A stretch of DNA of 64,000 nt from Halicephalobus mephisto (taxonomy: Eukaryota; Nematoda; Chromadorea; Rhabditida; Panagrolaimidae). The notes beneath the pieces are model-generated. The model saw nothing but the letters and a program-made list of their open reading frames with translations, was not told where the DNA came from and did no database searches. The position numbers and the translations under genes are program-made. Positions 22,961 through 35,230 of the stretch are shown here, one piece after another (positions within the stretch are counted from its first letter, which is position 1; every line of letters starts with the position of its first letter). The DNA is taken from positions 806,001-870,000 of the forward strand of contig SWDT01000003.1 in NCBI GenBank assembly GCA_009193035.1, given 5' to 3'.

Positions 22961-24290
22961 TCGAAATTAACAATTTTAAAATCCTAAAATTTTAATTCAA
23001 AAAACACAATTTAAAAAAAAAACAATATTTTTTTCCAAATTTTACTTTAAAAAATTATATTTTTTTTTGAATTTTATTTTTAAAATGATATTTATTTTTT
23101 TTTAAATTTTATGTAAAAAACAATATTTTTTTCCAAATTTTACTTTAAAAAATTATATTTTTTTAAAAATTTTATTTTAAAAAATTATATTTATTTTTTT
23201 TAAATTTTATGTAAAAAACAATATTTTTTTAAAATTTTATTTTAAAAAATTATATTTTTTTAAAAATTTTATTTTAAAAAATTATATTTATTTTTTTTTA
23301 ATTTTATGTAAAAAACAATATTTTTTTTAAATTTTATTTTAAAAAATGATATTTATTTTTTTTTAAATTTTATGTAAAAAACAATATTTTTTTAAAATTT
23401 TATTTTAAAAAATATTATTTGTGTTTTTTCAAATTCCAGCGTAAAGTGAAAAAAACTAAAATAAAAATTGTTAAATTTGAGAATTCTTTTATTTTTGTTA
23501 CCAAGATTCTGAAAATTCCATTCAAAAAATTTTCCAAAAAATTAATTTTCATAAATGTAATTTTTTTTATTTTTGAATTCCCGCGCAAAGTGAGGGAGGT
23601 TTATAAAAATTGGAAAAAAAGGTAAATCTGGCAATCCGAAAATCGACTCGCGTTTTTTTTGTTTTCTACTACAATCCTAAAATTCCACAAATTCCTTTCA
23701 AAAATAATATTTAAAAAAATAAATAAAAAATAATAAAAAAAATTAATTTTTCTAATTTTTAAATTTTTGTTGAAAATTGAAAAAAAAATTAACTTTTTTA
23801 ATTTTAAAAATCTCGAAATTTTTATTTAAAAAAATACTGTAATTTTTCTCGTAAAAACTATCAAATAATTTTCCCTCTAAGACCATGTAATTATTTTTTC
23901 TAATAACTTTTGCTAGATTGTAATCTTAAAATCCTTATTTTCCAATTTTTTGGAATGTTAATTTAATTTTTTTCTATATTTTATAAAAAAACCAAAATTT
24001 TTATTTTTTATTTAAAAAATTACAAAAATTCCTATTTAAAAAAAGTAAATTATTAAAATTTTTGTTTTTTATTTAAAAGTTAAAATTTTTTTAAATTTAA
24101 AATTTTTCAAAAATCCTTATTTAAAAAAAGTAAATTATTAAAATTCTCACTTTATAAACTATTAAAATCCTTATTTTTATCGAAAATACTGTCAACCATA
24201 AAATCACGTAAAAACCATGCTGTCTCACATAAAGCACGCAAAAAGTAATAAATTACAGACAACATTACCATTGTCCTGACTACAATCAAT
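22961..24290. other. A/T low-complexity intergenic DNA
   Basis: Units of AAAAAACAATATTTTTTT and TTTAAATTTTATTTTAAAAA repeat from 23.0 to 23.42 kb. Two CCCGCGCAAAGTGAG / CAGCGTAAAGTGAAA fragments near 23.44 and 23.58 kb belong to a short dispersed family also present near 55.4 and 55.6 kb. Confidence 0.5.
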
Positions 24291-24295
24291 CAACA

Positions 24296-27161
24296 TTAAC
24301 TTCGATCAAGTTGTTCAAATCTGTTTCTCGTTTTTTCCAGTAATCTTTCCTTGTACGTCATCGGTCTCTTCACCGGAGGGGGTTCAGAAGCATGTCCAAG
24401 ACCACTTCTATCAACTTTCAACGACGCCGCAATCGAGTTCACCGTTCCCTGTTCAGATTTACCTAGGCCTTTTCCTTCCGACCATCCCATACTTTTCAAA
24501 AGTTTAAATCCCTTGTTATCTTCAGAAAGAGGAACATCTTCTTTCTTTGGTTTCGTCCTAAGTTCCACTGAATCCAACCTTGCTCCTACCACCGGAGTAG
24601 CTAGACAATTATCATAAATAGTTTCAGCTTTGTCGTTCCTTGGTTTCGGGATGTCAGTTTCACTTCCAACAAGTTTCCGACGAACTTTAGCTCTATCTTG
24701 ATATTCATTATCATTATTAAACGTAATTGGACGCTGAAAAAAAATATTATTTTACAAAAAATCCACATTTACAAACCTTATCTAAGCCATATTTCCGTTT
24801 TAAATTGTTCAACACTTCCCTCCGGCTCGTTTCTCTGCTTTTCACTACCTGTTTCGTTTGAGCAGCTAATGCTTCTGCTTCTTTGGCAAGAATGCCCGGT
24901 TCGCATTCATTACATGTATTCATACCTAAAATTTAAAACAATAAAAATCAAAAATTATTTTCTACAAAATTAAAAATTCCAAAGCTTTTATAAAAACTAC
25001 AGTAAGTTAAAAACTTCGGAATTATTTCGTAATCTCGTAAGTTTGTGATTAATATTTTCGAAATGTACTATTTTTAAAATTTTGAAAATTCTAAATCAGA
25101 ATTTATTAAATGCCGAATTTTCTGGCTACTTGTGAAGATTAAAGGTCATTAAAATAATTAAATATTTCGAAAATTAACTTTTGGAAAATTTTAATTTTTA
25201 AATACAGTACAACTTGGATATAAGATATTTCTACTATGATATATCTCGGATTATAGCATATGGTGTGAGTTTGGTTAGTCTGCCTTCAAATTTACCCCCG
25301 ATATAATATCTTTTCTTATAGGATACCCCCTTGGGACCGGCCAAAGTGTATCTTATATCGAAATTCGACAGTACAGTAGAACTTGAATATAAGATACTCC
25401 CGTTATAACATATTTCTTGCTACAGCATACGGTCTGAGTGAGTTTGGTTAGTCTATCTTCAAATTTACCCCCGATATAATATATCCTTTCTTATAAAATA
25501 CGCTTCTCCCCAGTCCCTAGGGGTACCTTATATCGAAATTCGACTGTATATAAATTACTCACCTTTATGGATATGGACGGATATTCTGTTATCTCCAATA
25601 AGCATAGCGTCTCCGTGTTTCAATTCTGCTGTTTTTCTTCTCGTCAAGACGGTATCGTTGACAAGAATGGCATGTCTGGATAAATTTCTAATCCAAAAAG
25701 ATTTCTCTGCATTAGCGCTTTCCACAGGTCCATCCGGATAATCGTAAGTAATTCTAACATGTTCTTCGTCGATTGCTCCTTCATCCGGTAGTTGGACGGT
25801 ACAGTGTCTTGCGCATCCCAACGTCGCTCCGTCGATGGTGACAATGTGGAATTTGAAGGCATTGTGAAGTTCGATCAGCCGGATACATGGCGGATTTCTA
25901 CCTTCCTGCTCTGCAATGACACCTGGTCACAAACGAGGTTCTTTAAAATAACCAAACCCTCAACACGTCTTTGATCTAATTCCGATTCTTCATCCGTTTC
26001 CGGATCAGAACCGTCACTTACGCTCCGACGACCTGACCAACTAGGACCCTGAAAAAATCATATTATTCTGGAAATAAAAATTTCTATAAAATTGTCTCGA
26101 GGTAATAAAATAGCCTAAAAATTAGATTTTACGTGATAATTATTTCATAATCGAAAATGAATATAAAAATTAAAAGTTTTTAAAAGTTAAAGTAGCCTAA
26201 AAATTAAACTCCATGTGGTAGTTATTTCGTAATCGAAAATGAATATAAAAATTAAGTTTTTAAAAGTTAAAGTAGCCTAAAAATTAAATCATATATGGTA
26301 GTTATTTCGTAATCGAAAATGAATAGGAAAATTAAGTTTTTAAAAGCTCAAGTACCCCAAAATTTTGCCTTTGCGTGATAAATATTTCGCAATTATTTTT
26401 CTGGGATTATATTCCTCTTAAATAGACCTAGGAATTTCTGGATCAAGATGAGATATAAAGCCGCTTTCCACCCTTTAGGATTAAATGCCATGTGTGAAAT
26501 TACTAATAAAGATCGGGAAAACCACAATACCCAAAAATTCGTTGAAAACGGGTTGATTTGGCTGTGTTAAACAAGTTAAAGTTTGAAAATTACCATCCAA
26601 TCATCCAGGTCGTCGTCGTATTTGACATTTGCGGCACCGTATTTCCTGCTTTGTCTTCTTATGGATTCCTCGTCGTCTCCAGCAAGAAAGGAAATTCGGT
26701 CAACCAAGTCGAAGACGCATTCAACGACGTCGACTCCGGTTTGTTCCATCTTCTGGACCGTCCTGTTTCCGAAGTTCTCAATGGCCTTTCGCTTGTACCT
26801 TTTTTTGGACCATCTTGTCTTCTTCTTCGAAGTCTGGACTGGCTCATAAGCACCGGTGAAATGGTTGTATTGAAGATAACACGCCTTCGTCGTGTCGTAA
26901 AACAAACCCGTTTGCTTCAAAAAATAAAATTTAGATTAATTTTTACAGTTCACTTACGGGATAATAATAACACCTCGTTTCTTGGTTGTAATATGCCTGA
27001 TACTGTTCAATGTAGACGTATCCAGGAAGATAATTTTCAGCCATAACTTCGCTCGCGGTCTGAGCGATCATGTCGGCGATAGACTTAAAATTCATATATC
27101 AAACTTGTCAATTACGAAACAAACATACGCCGGCCACATTTCCAGAAGTCCAGTCACCCAT
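24296..27161 (-). CDS. AGGF1: AGGF1-like protein (OCRE, FHA and G-patch domains)
   Basis: Seven exons join in frame: 27161-27129, 27083-26958, 26914-26594, 26048-25958, 25910-25563, 24925-24777 and 24733-24296 (1,506 nt, 501 aa). The OCRE-type tyrosine repeats span about residues 41-77 (CYYYPQTGLFYDTT...YNHFTGAYEP). A Lys/Arg-rich stretch and an acidic linker follow. An FHA domain spans about 200-305 (GATLGCARHCTVQ, EEHVRITYD, SRHAILVND, MLIGDNRISVHIH), then CNECEPG. A G-patch spans about 430-475 (SMGWSEGKGLGKSEQG). This domain order is that of vertebrate AGGF1 (about 714 aa), a nuclear protein linked to splicing; the angiogenic role is vertebrate-specific. The 47-base intron 25957-25911 was chosen because it alone restores the frame into NPPCIRLIEL, a conserved pre-FHA block. 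Intron 5 carries a pair of MITEs. Confidence 0.93.
25206..25546. mobile_element. pair of back-to-back pogo/Tigger-type MITEs in the AGGF1-like intron
   Basis: Two related elements of about 166 and 173 bp abut and share one TA dinucleotide (25372-25373). Each starts CAGTA(C/G)AACTTG(G/A)ATATAAG and ends with its imperfect reverse complement, CTTATATCGAAATTCGAC(A/T)G. Both are flanked by TA (25204-25205 and 25547-25548). Both contain AGTTTGGTTAGTCT and TTTACCCCCGATATAATAT. No transposase is present, so they are non-autonomous. TIR style and TA target site suggest the Tc1/mariner-pogo superfamily. Confidence 0.75.
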
Positions 27162-28978
27162 AGTTTACTGTAGAATCAAAAATAAATTACAGGAAAATTC
27201 TTTGAAAAATTTGACACGAAACAGAAAAAGTTATTCATAACGAAAGACACGCACCTTGCGCGCAACATGTGTGCAGCGGGAAGAATGAACAATTTACTTT
27301 CTATGACCCGTTTTTCCCATTTAGGGTAAAAAATGAGGTGAACGTTCTTCAGTGAAAAAGAAAGAATGACAAAATTACAGCGTGGGTTTCTTTGAAGTTT
27401 TGATTCCCGGAACGAAAACGACTGAATATACGGTATTTTTATTTCTCCAACATCGTCGCGTTTGTGATTTGCCTAACAAGGAAATGAACTTTATCGAAAG
27501 TGGTTTTTTGAAACGAGTTATATATCATTTTGGAGGTCTTAAAACGCTGCTTCAGAATCTGTATTCCGTTTCTGTTAAATAGCCTTCTGAAGCGAGAAAA
27601 TCAATGAAATTTCAAAATTTAGAAGTCAGCTTTCTCGTGTTGCTGATTATTTCTCCGAAAAACTGATGAAATAGTTATAATCAGTACGAAAAAGTATCTA
27701 ATTGTAAAAAAAAGAATTGTTAAAATTAATTAAGATAAAATAGAAAACGAACGTTCCCAAAATCGAGTGACCAAACTTCGACGAACAAAGGATCTTCCGT
27801 TTTTTCAATTTTCGATATATGAAATTTCCCACATTTATCCTATTTTCTCGTTGTAGAAGAGTATTCAGAAAAAACTAAATACAGATTCTGAATATTTATC
27901 TGATAAGATATAAAACCAGTTATAACTCGTTTCAAAAAACAACTTCGAATAAATACACTTCCTTGGTGAACAAGAAACAAGCTGAATTTCCGGCGTTTTG
28001 TCTTCTTCGACGAGTAATGGCTGTCACTTGTACAAGAAGGAATATATCCACCAGAACGTAAAACCTCTTATTACTATGTCAACAACAGCTGAACTAAGAA
28101 AAATGTTTAATTTCGGTTTGTTTTTTGTTCTTTTATGCAATTGATCTCAGGTCTTTAGACAAGATTGTAGTGATGGGAGATAATAATGAAAACGTCTAGT
28201 CAACCAGGAAGCTCATTTTTACGAGGGCGATTCATCGCATGTCAGTCAACATCCACAACACGAGGAAAATCGGTCTTCGAAGTGATTTTAACTAATGATT
28301 TCACTTTATTATGGAATTGCTGGGTAGACATTTCCCTAATCGTTGTTGAAACAGCTGGATGTTATTCGAAAGAGGAAACAAAGGATTTTTGCAATTTGTC
28401 CCCGAAGCAGTTATTGGAATTTGAACAATGGCTTCTAATTTCTTTGTTCATTACTGTAGAATTCTAGACTATAGTAAAAAACCATGCACAAAAGTAAACC
28501 CGATCACAATATTCTGAGAAGGTTCCAAAACCACTTTCCTCCTAACATCAACGACGAAACACCTGATGGATCTTCCTATCAACAACAGGATCACAACGTA
28601 TGTCTTTAATTCTTTTCTTCATTAATCTCCATTTAGAATATCCAACAAATCAGTTGTCTTCGACGAAATTAGATGCCACTAGAAAGTAAAAAAATGCATC
28701 TAAGAAACTACCACTTTCTGATTTCCACCAAACCTGATTCCTTGCCAAAAACAAAGGTAAAACTTCAATAAAACCCTGTTTCCAAAGTCTACATACCCAT
28801 TACCCTTAAGAAACACCCAATTAAGAAATTTTTGTATTTCAGAAAATAATAAACACAAAATCTGATCGCAATAAAAACGTGACTACTTACATTTCCTTCT
28901 TTTTGACCCGTCATTACACAATTAATTGGTTGACGAAGCTCCAGTTACATGGCCCAATGAATAAAACTACCTGAAAAG
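27162..28978. other. intergenic region of normal complexity, no firm gene
   Basis: Between the LENG8-like stop and the AGGF1-like start. A single TTGCGCGCAACAT core lies near 27.25 kb. Plus-strand frames at 27382-27582 and 28186-28467 lack motifs. A possible 49-aa two-exon gene (28484-28597 and 28637-28672, 39-base intron with GTATGT donor and ATTTAG acceptor, starting MHKSKPDHNILRRF) cannot be excluded. The sequence is far less repetitive than other intergenic DNA here, so it may hold a decayed or unrecognised gene and the AGGF1-like promoter. Confidence 0.35.
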
Positions 28979-31475
28979 TTATAATTTTGGCCATTTCGCT
29001 GGTTCCGTCGTTGATCCTATCTTCATCTCTATTCCCTGAGCTTTAGCAAATTCACAAAAGTCATTATCAGTAGAATAATTAAACCATTTTCTCAGGACTT
29101 CAACTTTCAACGATGGACGATAACTAAAAAGTACTTTCAAATTACTAAACACATTAACTACAAACCTTGCTCTAAGAACATTAAGCAACTTTCTGCGTTC
29201 CTTGTCGATGAAGAGATCCATAACATTTCGGCACATACGGGGAGGATTATTAAGAAGCTTAAAGAGACGTATATGATGACCCTTGAGATAAGCGTCATGA
29301 ACTTTGATAGCAAAAGATAGACATTGAGACTTTTTAGCTTTCTCAGAAACAGAATTCAACAAAGACAAGATATCTGAAATCCTGATTTCCATCAAGTTGC
29401 CGTACAAAATTAAAACATACCTTGATCATCCCTAGTCAGAATAAAATAGAGAAGTCGATAAGCAGTAAACTCATCCTCATTTGGGCAATGTGGAATATCA
29501 GCATATAAATGTCGCAGTTGAGATTGGCATTGATTAAACTCACTCAGATCTTTGTTCTCAAGTGTAATTCTCGCATGAAACTCGTACACAGCAACAGTAA
29601 ACTCATTACGAATCTTCTGAACAGTCAAATCCTGTCTGATACCTCTCAACTGGTCACAAACGTATTTATAATTATCTGAATCCTTGGCCATGGTCTTCAA
29701 CCGGGCAAAGGCACGCTGTAACACATTTAAAGGTCGAATTTCCGATGGTTCCGGTTTCTGAAAGAGAAACATAATAAAGAAGCGATATATGAAGGTTCTT
29801 GAAATCTTTAAATTCTGCGCAAGCCAGCAATAACGAAAGTGGTATTTTGACAACACACCGTCAAAATTCGTTTTTTCTTAATTTTCATTTATATTCTAAC
29901 TTGTCTATAGAATCCTAAAGAATCCTAGCTAAAAGAACTTCATAAAAACGTTGAAATTTTAAAATTCCCGCACAAAATAAGCCAGTAAAAACAAAAAATA
30001 ATAAATCTGGCAGTTCATTATCAAAAACCAACTCATTTTTTACTTTTTACTTAACATCCAGTTTTAAAAATTAGTTTTAAATTTCTTAATGATTTTTCTA
30101 ATTTCTACAATGTGATTAAAATTAAAAACAACCAACCTTGGTTAATCTAAAGTACTTCTTCTCGATCTCGTGACATGTACCAACAACCTCATCATAATCA
30201 TTAGGATTAAACCTTCCCTCATTTCTACTGAAGTAATCATCAACAATAAATTGATCAAGATACCGTAAAACTTTTGGGAAAGAATGAGTCAGACGACTCC
30301 CGTCGAAAGACGGGATGTTAGCCTTCTTACGATAGGGAAATTGAGACAAAGTCATAAAACGGAAATTATGAGATACCCTTGCTCCATTCTTTTGATCATT
30401 GATCCACTCTTGTAAAAAGTTAGTTCCCCAAGATTTTCCGGGAGAATCAAACTTGCCACGTTTACTCTGGAGCAATTCCTTGTCCAATTTGTTCAACTGC
30501 TGTTTTCGTTTCTTGGTTGTCTTCTTGGACTTTTCTTCCGGACGACGATTTGATCCAGGCAAAGCATTCGACTCAAAATTATCAAATTTACCTTTTGGAT
30601 TTTGTGGCGATCTTCTGGAATCAAAACGTTCTTTTTTGGAAGCAGATCCGCCGGGTCTAAGCTTCGATATAGGAGTCCAAGACGCGGCTAGTTCATAGTT
30701 CTTCTCATGCGGCAGAGGTTCTGATTCCCATTTTACTGCAAAACAAGCTCCAGAACTCACAAGCGGGGCAATACGAGAATAAAGATAATTTTCGCACTTA
30801 TGCTTTTCTTCAAGGGTTCTGGGATGAGCTAACGCGCGTTTTACGTACTCCCTAAAATGAGGTTGAAGATAACCTGGGCTAAAACAACAAACTTTAAACT
30901 AGCAGGATGTTTTCCACGGACGAAGAATCCGCTATCGGGTTCACCTAAAGTGTCATCATGGCCACCAGAAGCTGCAAAAGGATTAGTAAAACCAGCAGGA
31001 CGAGGAGGTCTTGGGATGTTCATACGGAACCCTGGTGGCCGGTAGTTGTTCTGGATATTGCTGTAATCTGGAAATTTCGAAATTACAAAAATTCATATAT
31101 AAAAAACCTACTAAATGGCACCGCATTGCCGTTATTCGTCTGCTGCGTGTGGGATTGGTTCCTTGGGGGGAGTTGTCGAGGGGGTGGGGGTGGAATTGAC
31201 GAGAGCGAGATGGCGGAAGACCCGGAAGCAGGGGGCGGAGGGGGGTACCAGCAAAACGGCTCATTAGACACTTGGGGCATGTTTACCGAGGCATAAGGAG
31301 CTCCATACATGGACGAAAAAGCACCATTCATAAACGGAGGAAGCATCGGGGCCGTTAGAGCCTTCTGTTCCGGTTTCTGAACGAACGACACACCGGCATT
31401 CCGAAGCCGTTCTTCCGCAGCTATCCAATATGGATTTTTCTCTTGAGTTTCAGAGCCTACACTATTCTCCGACAT
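28979..31475 (-). CDS. LENG8: LENG8-like SAC3/GANP-domain protein
   Basis: Six exons: 31475-31112, 31067-30945, 30873-30137, 29757-29421, 29373-29166 and 29123-28979 (1,914 nt, 637 aa). The start ATG lies directly behind TTTCCAG, which looks like a trans-splice acceptor. The N-terminal third is P/S-rich. A conserved block LQPHFREYVKRALAH leads into a basic region. The C-terminal half, from about residue 409, is a SAC3/GANP domain with EIRPLNVLQRAF, GIRQDLTVQKIRNEFTVAVY, EFNQCQSQLRHLY and DEFTAYRLLYFIL, the blocks that identify LENG8/Thp3 among SAC3 proteins. The family acts in nuclear mRNA processing and export. Introns of 47 and 42 bases separate the last three exons. The exon 2/3 junction (intron 30944-30874) is the least certain; it was chosen because it keeps both flanking blocks in frame. 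Confidence 0.92.
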
Positions 31476-32404
31476 CTGGAAACACAGAATAAAACGTTTA
31501 AAACAAATCCCAATTTCGTGCAAAATCGATAAGGGGAAATTAGAAACTCGCACGATCGAAGCAGTCCGAACGTGTCCGGGAAGTTTTCGCGTCGGGAGCC
31601 CGCGCGGTTTTTGCTTTTTCCGACAGCAATTTTAGGATTTCGTAATAGCTTCTAAAACCGCTTAAAATTTTGCAAATAATTTTAAAATTCCCAAACTACC
31701 TTATGGAAACTTCTAAGCAATGTTAAAATCAAACGGAAAATTTTACATTAATTGAAAAATAAAGATTCTGGAAAATGTTTAATTTTTTCTGATTTCAGTA
31801 GGTTTTGGAATTTTTTAAATATTTTATGAAAGCCTCTAGAAAGTTGTTAAGATTTACTGTAAGATGCTGAAAACTCTGGAAATCTCATAGGAACTTTCTA
31901 GGATTCAGGAAGTTCCATGACCATCTGGAGACAAGGATTCTGAAGCTTCCAGGAGCTTCTGGAATCTTACAGTATACATTAGAAGGTTCTGGAGTTTCCG
32001 GCAGTTTTATAAAAAATTCAAAAAGTTACTGAAATTTAATGAAAAATTCCCTAACCGTCTGGAAACGAAAATTCAGAAGGTTCCGGGAGCTTCTGGAATC
32101 TTCTACTATCCAGTGAAGAATCCTACTATCCTCAAAAATCTCATAAAACCTTCCAAAAGTCCCCAAAATTCAATAAAAATTTGACAATGTCTGAATTCAG
32201 AAATTTTGGAAATTTTTCAATAAATATGAATTACCAAGTACGGTAACATCGCCTTCAGAAGGAGCATCGGAGCACTCGCTGTACTCCAAAAATTCTTCAA
32301 AATTTCCAACATCGTTTATTTCAGAAAACTTCATCAATGATGAAATCCACCAGGTTCTTCAACAAAGTTTTCTAATAAATCATATTTTAATTTCTTAAAT
32401 ACAG
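31476..32404. other. intergenic, upstream of the LENG8-like gene
   Basis: GC-richer near 31.55-31.61 kb (GTCCGGGAAGTTTTCGCG), a likely promoter. Then come degenerate TTCTGGAATCTTACAGTAT-type repeats to about 32.2 kb. At 32.19-32.35 kb a plus-strand frame behind GAATTCAG (KYELPSTVTSPSEGASEHS) looks coding-like and could be an upstream exon of the 34.3 kb gene, but no complete model was found. Confidence 0.35.
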
Positions 32405-32640
32405 TAATCATAATTTCCATAAAAAAAATAAAATTTAAATTTCCATAAAAAAATAAAAATAAAAATTTCCATAAAAAATAAAATAAAAATTTCCATAAAA
32501 AAATAAAATTTAAATTTCCATAAAAAAATAAAAGTAAAAATTTCCATAAAAAAATAAAATTTAAATTTCCATAAAAAAACAAAAATTTAAATTTCCTCAA
32601 AAAATAAAAGTAAAAATTTCCATAAAAAAATAAAAATTTT
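32405..32640. repeat. about 26-bp A-rich tandem repeat
   Basis: Nine or so units of AAATTTCCATAAAAAAATAA. The open frame on the minus strand (FLWKFLFLFFYGNLN-like) is an artefact. Confidence 0.8.
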
Positions 32641-32924
32641 TATTTTTATTCGAAAAAAAATTTTAAAATTGAATTTTTTTATTTTTAAATTTTCAATGAT
32701 TTCTGATCGTCTTCAAGAAGGGATTTTCATGGATAAAATCGTTTTTATCCATAAGCAGATTTTTGCAAGTGTTTTTTAAAATTTATTTTATATAATTTTG
32801 TCGTTTCAGGACCAGTTATTGAATCCAAAAATCGCTTTTTTCTTTCATCTCATTTTTTTCTATTTTCTTTGTCATTTTTATTTTTTATATTTTTTAATCA
32901 AATATTTAATTATTTTATTTTTTC

Positions 32925-33290
32925 AGAATTACCGAAAATTGAAAATATTTGAAAATTTCGAAAAATGGAAGATATTTGAAAATTTTAAAAAATGGAAGAT
33001 GCTTGAAAATTTCAAAAAATGGAAGATGTTCCAGAATCTTAGAAAACGTAAATTATTTCTGAATTTCAAAGAATCGAAGATGTTAAAGAATTTTGAAAAC
33101 TGGAATCTGTTCCGAAATTCTAAAAAATGGAAGATATTTGAAAATTTCGAAAAATTGAAAATATTTGAAAATTCTAAAAAATGGAATTTTGAAAATTTAA
33201 AAAAATGGAAGATGTTTGAAAATTTTAAAAAATGGAAGATGTTTGAAAATTTTAAAAAATTGAATCTCCTTAAAAAATTCAATATTTTCA
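32925..33290. repeat. about 27-33-bp tandem repeat GGAAGATGTTTGAAAATTT
   Basis: Units of AAAAAATGGAAGATGTTTGA plus AAATTT, with variants. Most spacings are multiples of three, so both strands stay open for more than 100 codons. The resulting protein would be a monotonous K/F/W repeat, and the strand symmetry argues against coding. Confidence 0.75.
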
Positions 33291-33689
33291 ACCAAAAATT
33301 AACTTTGGTTTTTTTAATTTCTCCTTTTTTGTTTTTTATTAATTATTTTTCTAATTTCGCCAAGTTTCCTTTTTTTTGGATTTCGAATTCCAAAATTCGA
33401 ACAGACGTCGAGCTTCGATCGGTGAGTTTTTTAGGATTATTTTTTTCACACATCGCGGGGCAATGTGGCGCACGAATCCCGCACGGTGCGCGCATGCGAC
33501 ACGATATTTCGTAACAGATTTATTTTTGTGATTTCGGGTTTTCTTTCAGTTTTTGTAACTAACAAATACCTCTAGATTAAGTGAAACATTGACGGATTTG
33601 AGTCACGAAAAAAATATATCATTTTGGATCCACAACACACAATGTTCAAAAACACAGGTAATTTGCAATCATCACTAACTGAATGTAAT

Positions 33690-34110
33690 CAAACACCTTC
33701 GATTACATCCATTTATAATCAGCCTTTGCTTGATTGGAATCATCGCCATTAATTACACTCAGAATCCAATTTATTGAAAATTGCTTTCAGTTAGCTGTGA
33801 TTGCAAACTACAGTCGACTCTCGATATAACGTAATCCAAGAGACCGGATAAAAATTACGTTAAATCGAGAATCAATTTACATTATTTTAAAGGAAATTTC
33901 GCCGAAACCGGACAAAAATTACGTAAAATCGAGAGTCGACTGTATTTGTGAGGGGAAAATGTCTCAAACACCTTCGATTGCATCCATTTATAATCAGTCT
34001 TTGCTTGATTGGAATCATCGCCATCGATTATACTCACTTAGAATCCAATTTATTGAAAATTGCATTCGGTTAGCCCTGATTGCAAATTACCTGTGCATAT
34101 ATTGTCCGCA
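33690..34110. repeat. duplicated host segment flanking a MITE
   Basis: AATCAAACACCTTCGATTAC plus the following 105 bases (TTTGCTTGATTGGAATCATC, ATCCAATTTATTGAAAATTG) occur twice, at about 33690-33808 and 33963-34095, with a few differences. The MITE at 33811-33942 sits between them. This means a local duplication whose unit junction coincides with, or was invaded by, the element. Confidence 0.7.
33811..33942. mobile_element. 132-bp palindromic MITE with TA target site
   Basis: It starts CAGTCGACTCTCGATATAA and ends with CGAGAGTCGACTG, the inverse of the start, flanked by TA at 33809-33810 and 33943-33944. A second inner pair (AACGTAATCC / ATTACGTAAAATCG, and GACCGGATAAAAATTACG / ACCGGACAAAAATTACG) makes it a compound repeat. 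Same TIR style as the 25.2-25.5 kb pair but a different subfamily. No coding capacity. Confidence 0.85.
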
Positions 34111-34289
34111 ATGTGTTAAACGAAATTTAAATTTTCAAAAATCACAAAACTTTTCAAATTTTTCTGAATTTCATCAAAATTTCGGAAATTTTATTGAAAA
34201 TAAAAAATTGATATATGAAATTTAAATTTCCAAATTTAAAAATCTTTTTTGAAAAAATTTCGAAATTTTTTAAAATTTAACTTTTTTAG

Positions 34290-35230
34290 ATTTTGAAATC
34301 AAACAAAAGCAAAAGTGAAGTTCTGATTTTTCCAGAAGCTGAAAAAAAGAATATTTCGAAATCCAGTAAATCCAAATCCTGCGGGAATCTGGCTGAATCG
34401 GATTCCAAAGTCGACGTTGCTTTCCCGCCCAGATCGAAGATTCAGAATGCAGCCACAGATGACGTTTTAGACAGTCTAGAAGGGTTATTAAATACCGTAC
34501 CGCTCTCATCATATATGAAAAAAGCAGATTTGATTTCAAAGTAAGTTATTTAAGTAGAAAAATCAGTGATTCATGTTGTCAAAATTCAATTTTAAAGTTA
34601 ATCATCAAAATTTAATTTTAAAGTTAATCATCAAAATTCAGTTTTAAAGTTAATCATCAAAATTCAATTTTAAAGTTAATCAACAAAATTCGATATAAAA
34701 ATTTAGATTTTTGTGGTTAAGAAACTAAATTTTTTCTTTTTTAAAAATTTGCACAGTATTTGGCTAGATCGATATATGAATTTTTGAAATAGGAAAATTT
34801 AGTTTTGTATTAATAAAGAAATTCAGAACTTCAACTTCTGACTTTGACGATCAACTTTGAAATTCGAACTTTGATGATACGAAGCACTGGTTTCATATCG
34901 TCAAAGAAATCCCCGAAAATCCGAAATTTCAAAAATAAAGATTTCTGTTTTATCAATTTTAAACCCAATCATCTTGAACTTGATCAATTTTATATATCAA
35001 CTTACAGTGTCTGGAAGGATTTAAAAGACGAAAATGAGGTGTCCGAAGCTTCCGAATCCTCGAACGAAGAAAGTCCAAAAAAATCCGTCTTAAAAATCCC
35101 TAACTCCAACTATTCCGCAGAGCAGAAGACTAATCTCCCTACTGATAGAAATTCTGAAGACTTTAGACATAGTAGTATCAAGTTTGAAAACACAGAAGAT
35201 TCCGAATTCAACGATGAATCTGTCGTTTAG
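34290..35230 (+). CDS. unknown Ser/Lys/Glu-rich protein, 3' part (two exons resolved)
   Basis: Exon 34290-34542 (acceptor TTTTTTAG, donor TCAAA|GTAAGT) joins exon 35008-35230 (acceptor ACTTACAG) in frame, giving about 158 codons ending at TAG 35230. The product is polar, with KSKSEVLIFPEAEKKN, then DDVLDSLEGLLNTVPLSS, an amphipathic helix that could be a short docking motif, and an S/E-rich tail. There is no membrane segment or known domain. The 5' exons are not resolved: the first exon needs a phase-0 donor upstream, and candidates near 33.43 kb (TCGATCG|GTGAGT) are only weakly supported. The intron contains a roughly 28-bp repeat (TTAATCATCAAAATTCA) at 34.58-34.69 kb. Confidence 0.5.

Noticed and set aside
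27382..28672. Plus-strand frames at 27382-27582 and 28186-28467 and a two-exon 49-aa model at 28484-28672
   Set aside because: No recognisable domain, weak start contexts and no promoter signal; kept only as a remark on the intergenic region.
32798..33514. 238-codon plus frame and its 120-codon antisense shadow
   Set aside because: The core is a roughly 30-bp tandem repeat whose unit divides by three, and its start and end are poly-T intron-like DNA. Both strands stay open, which is typical of a repeat and not of a gene.
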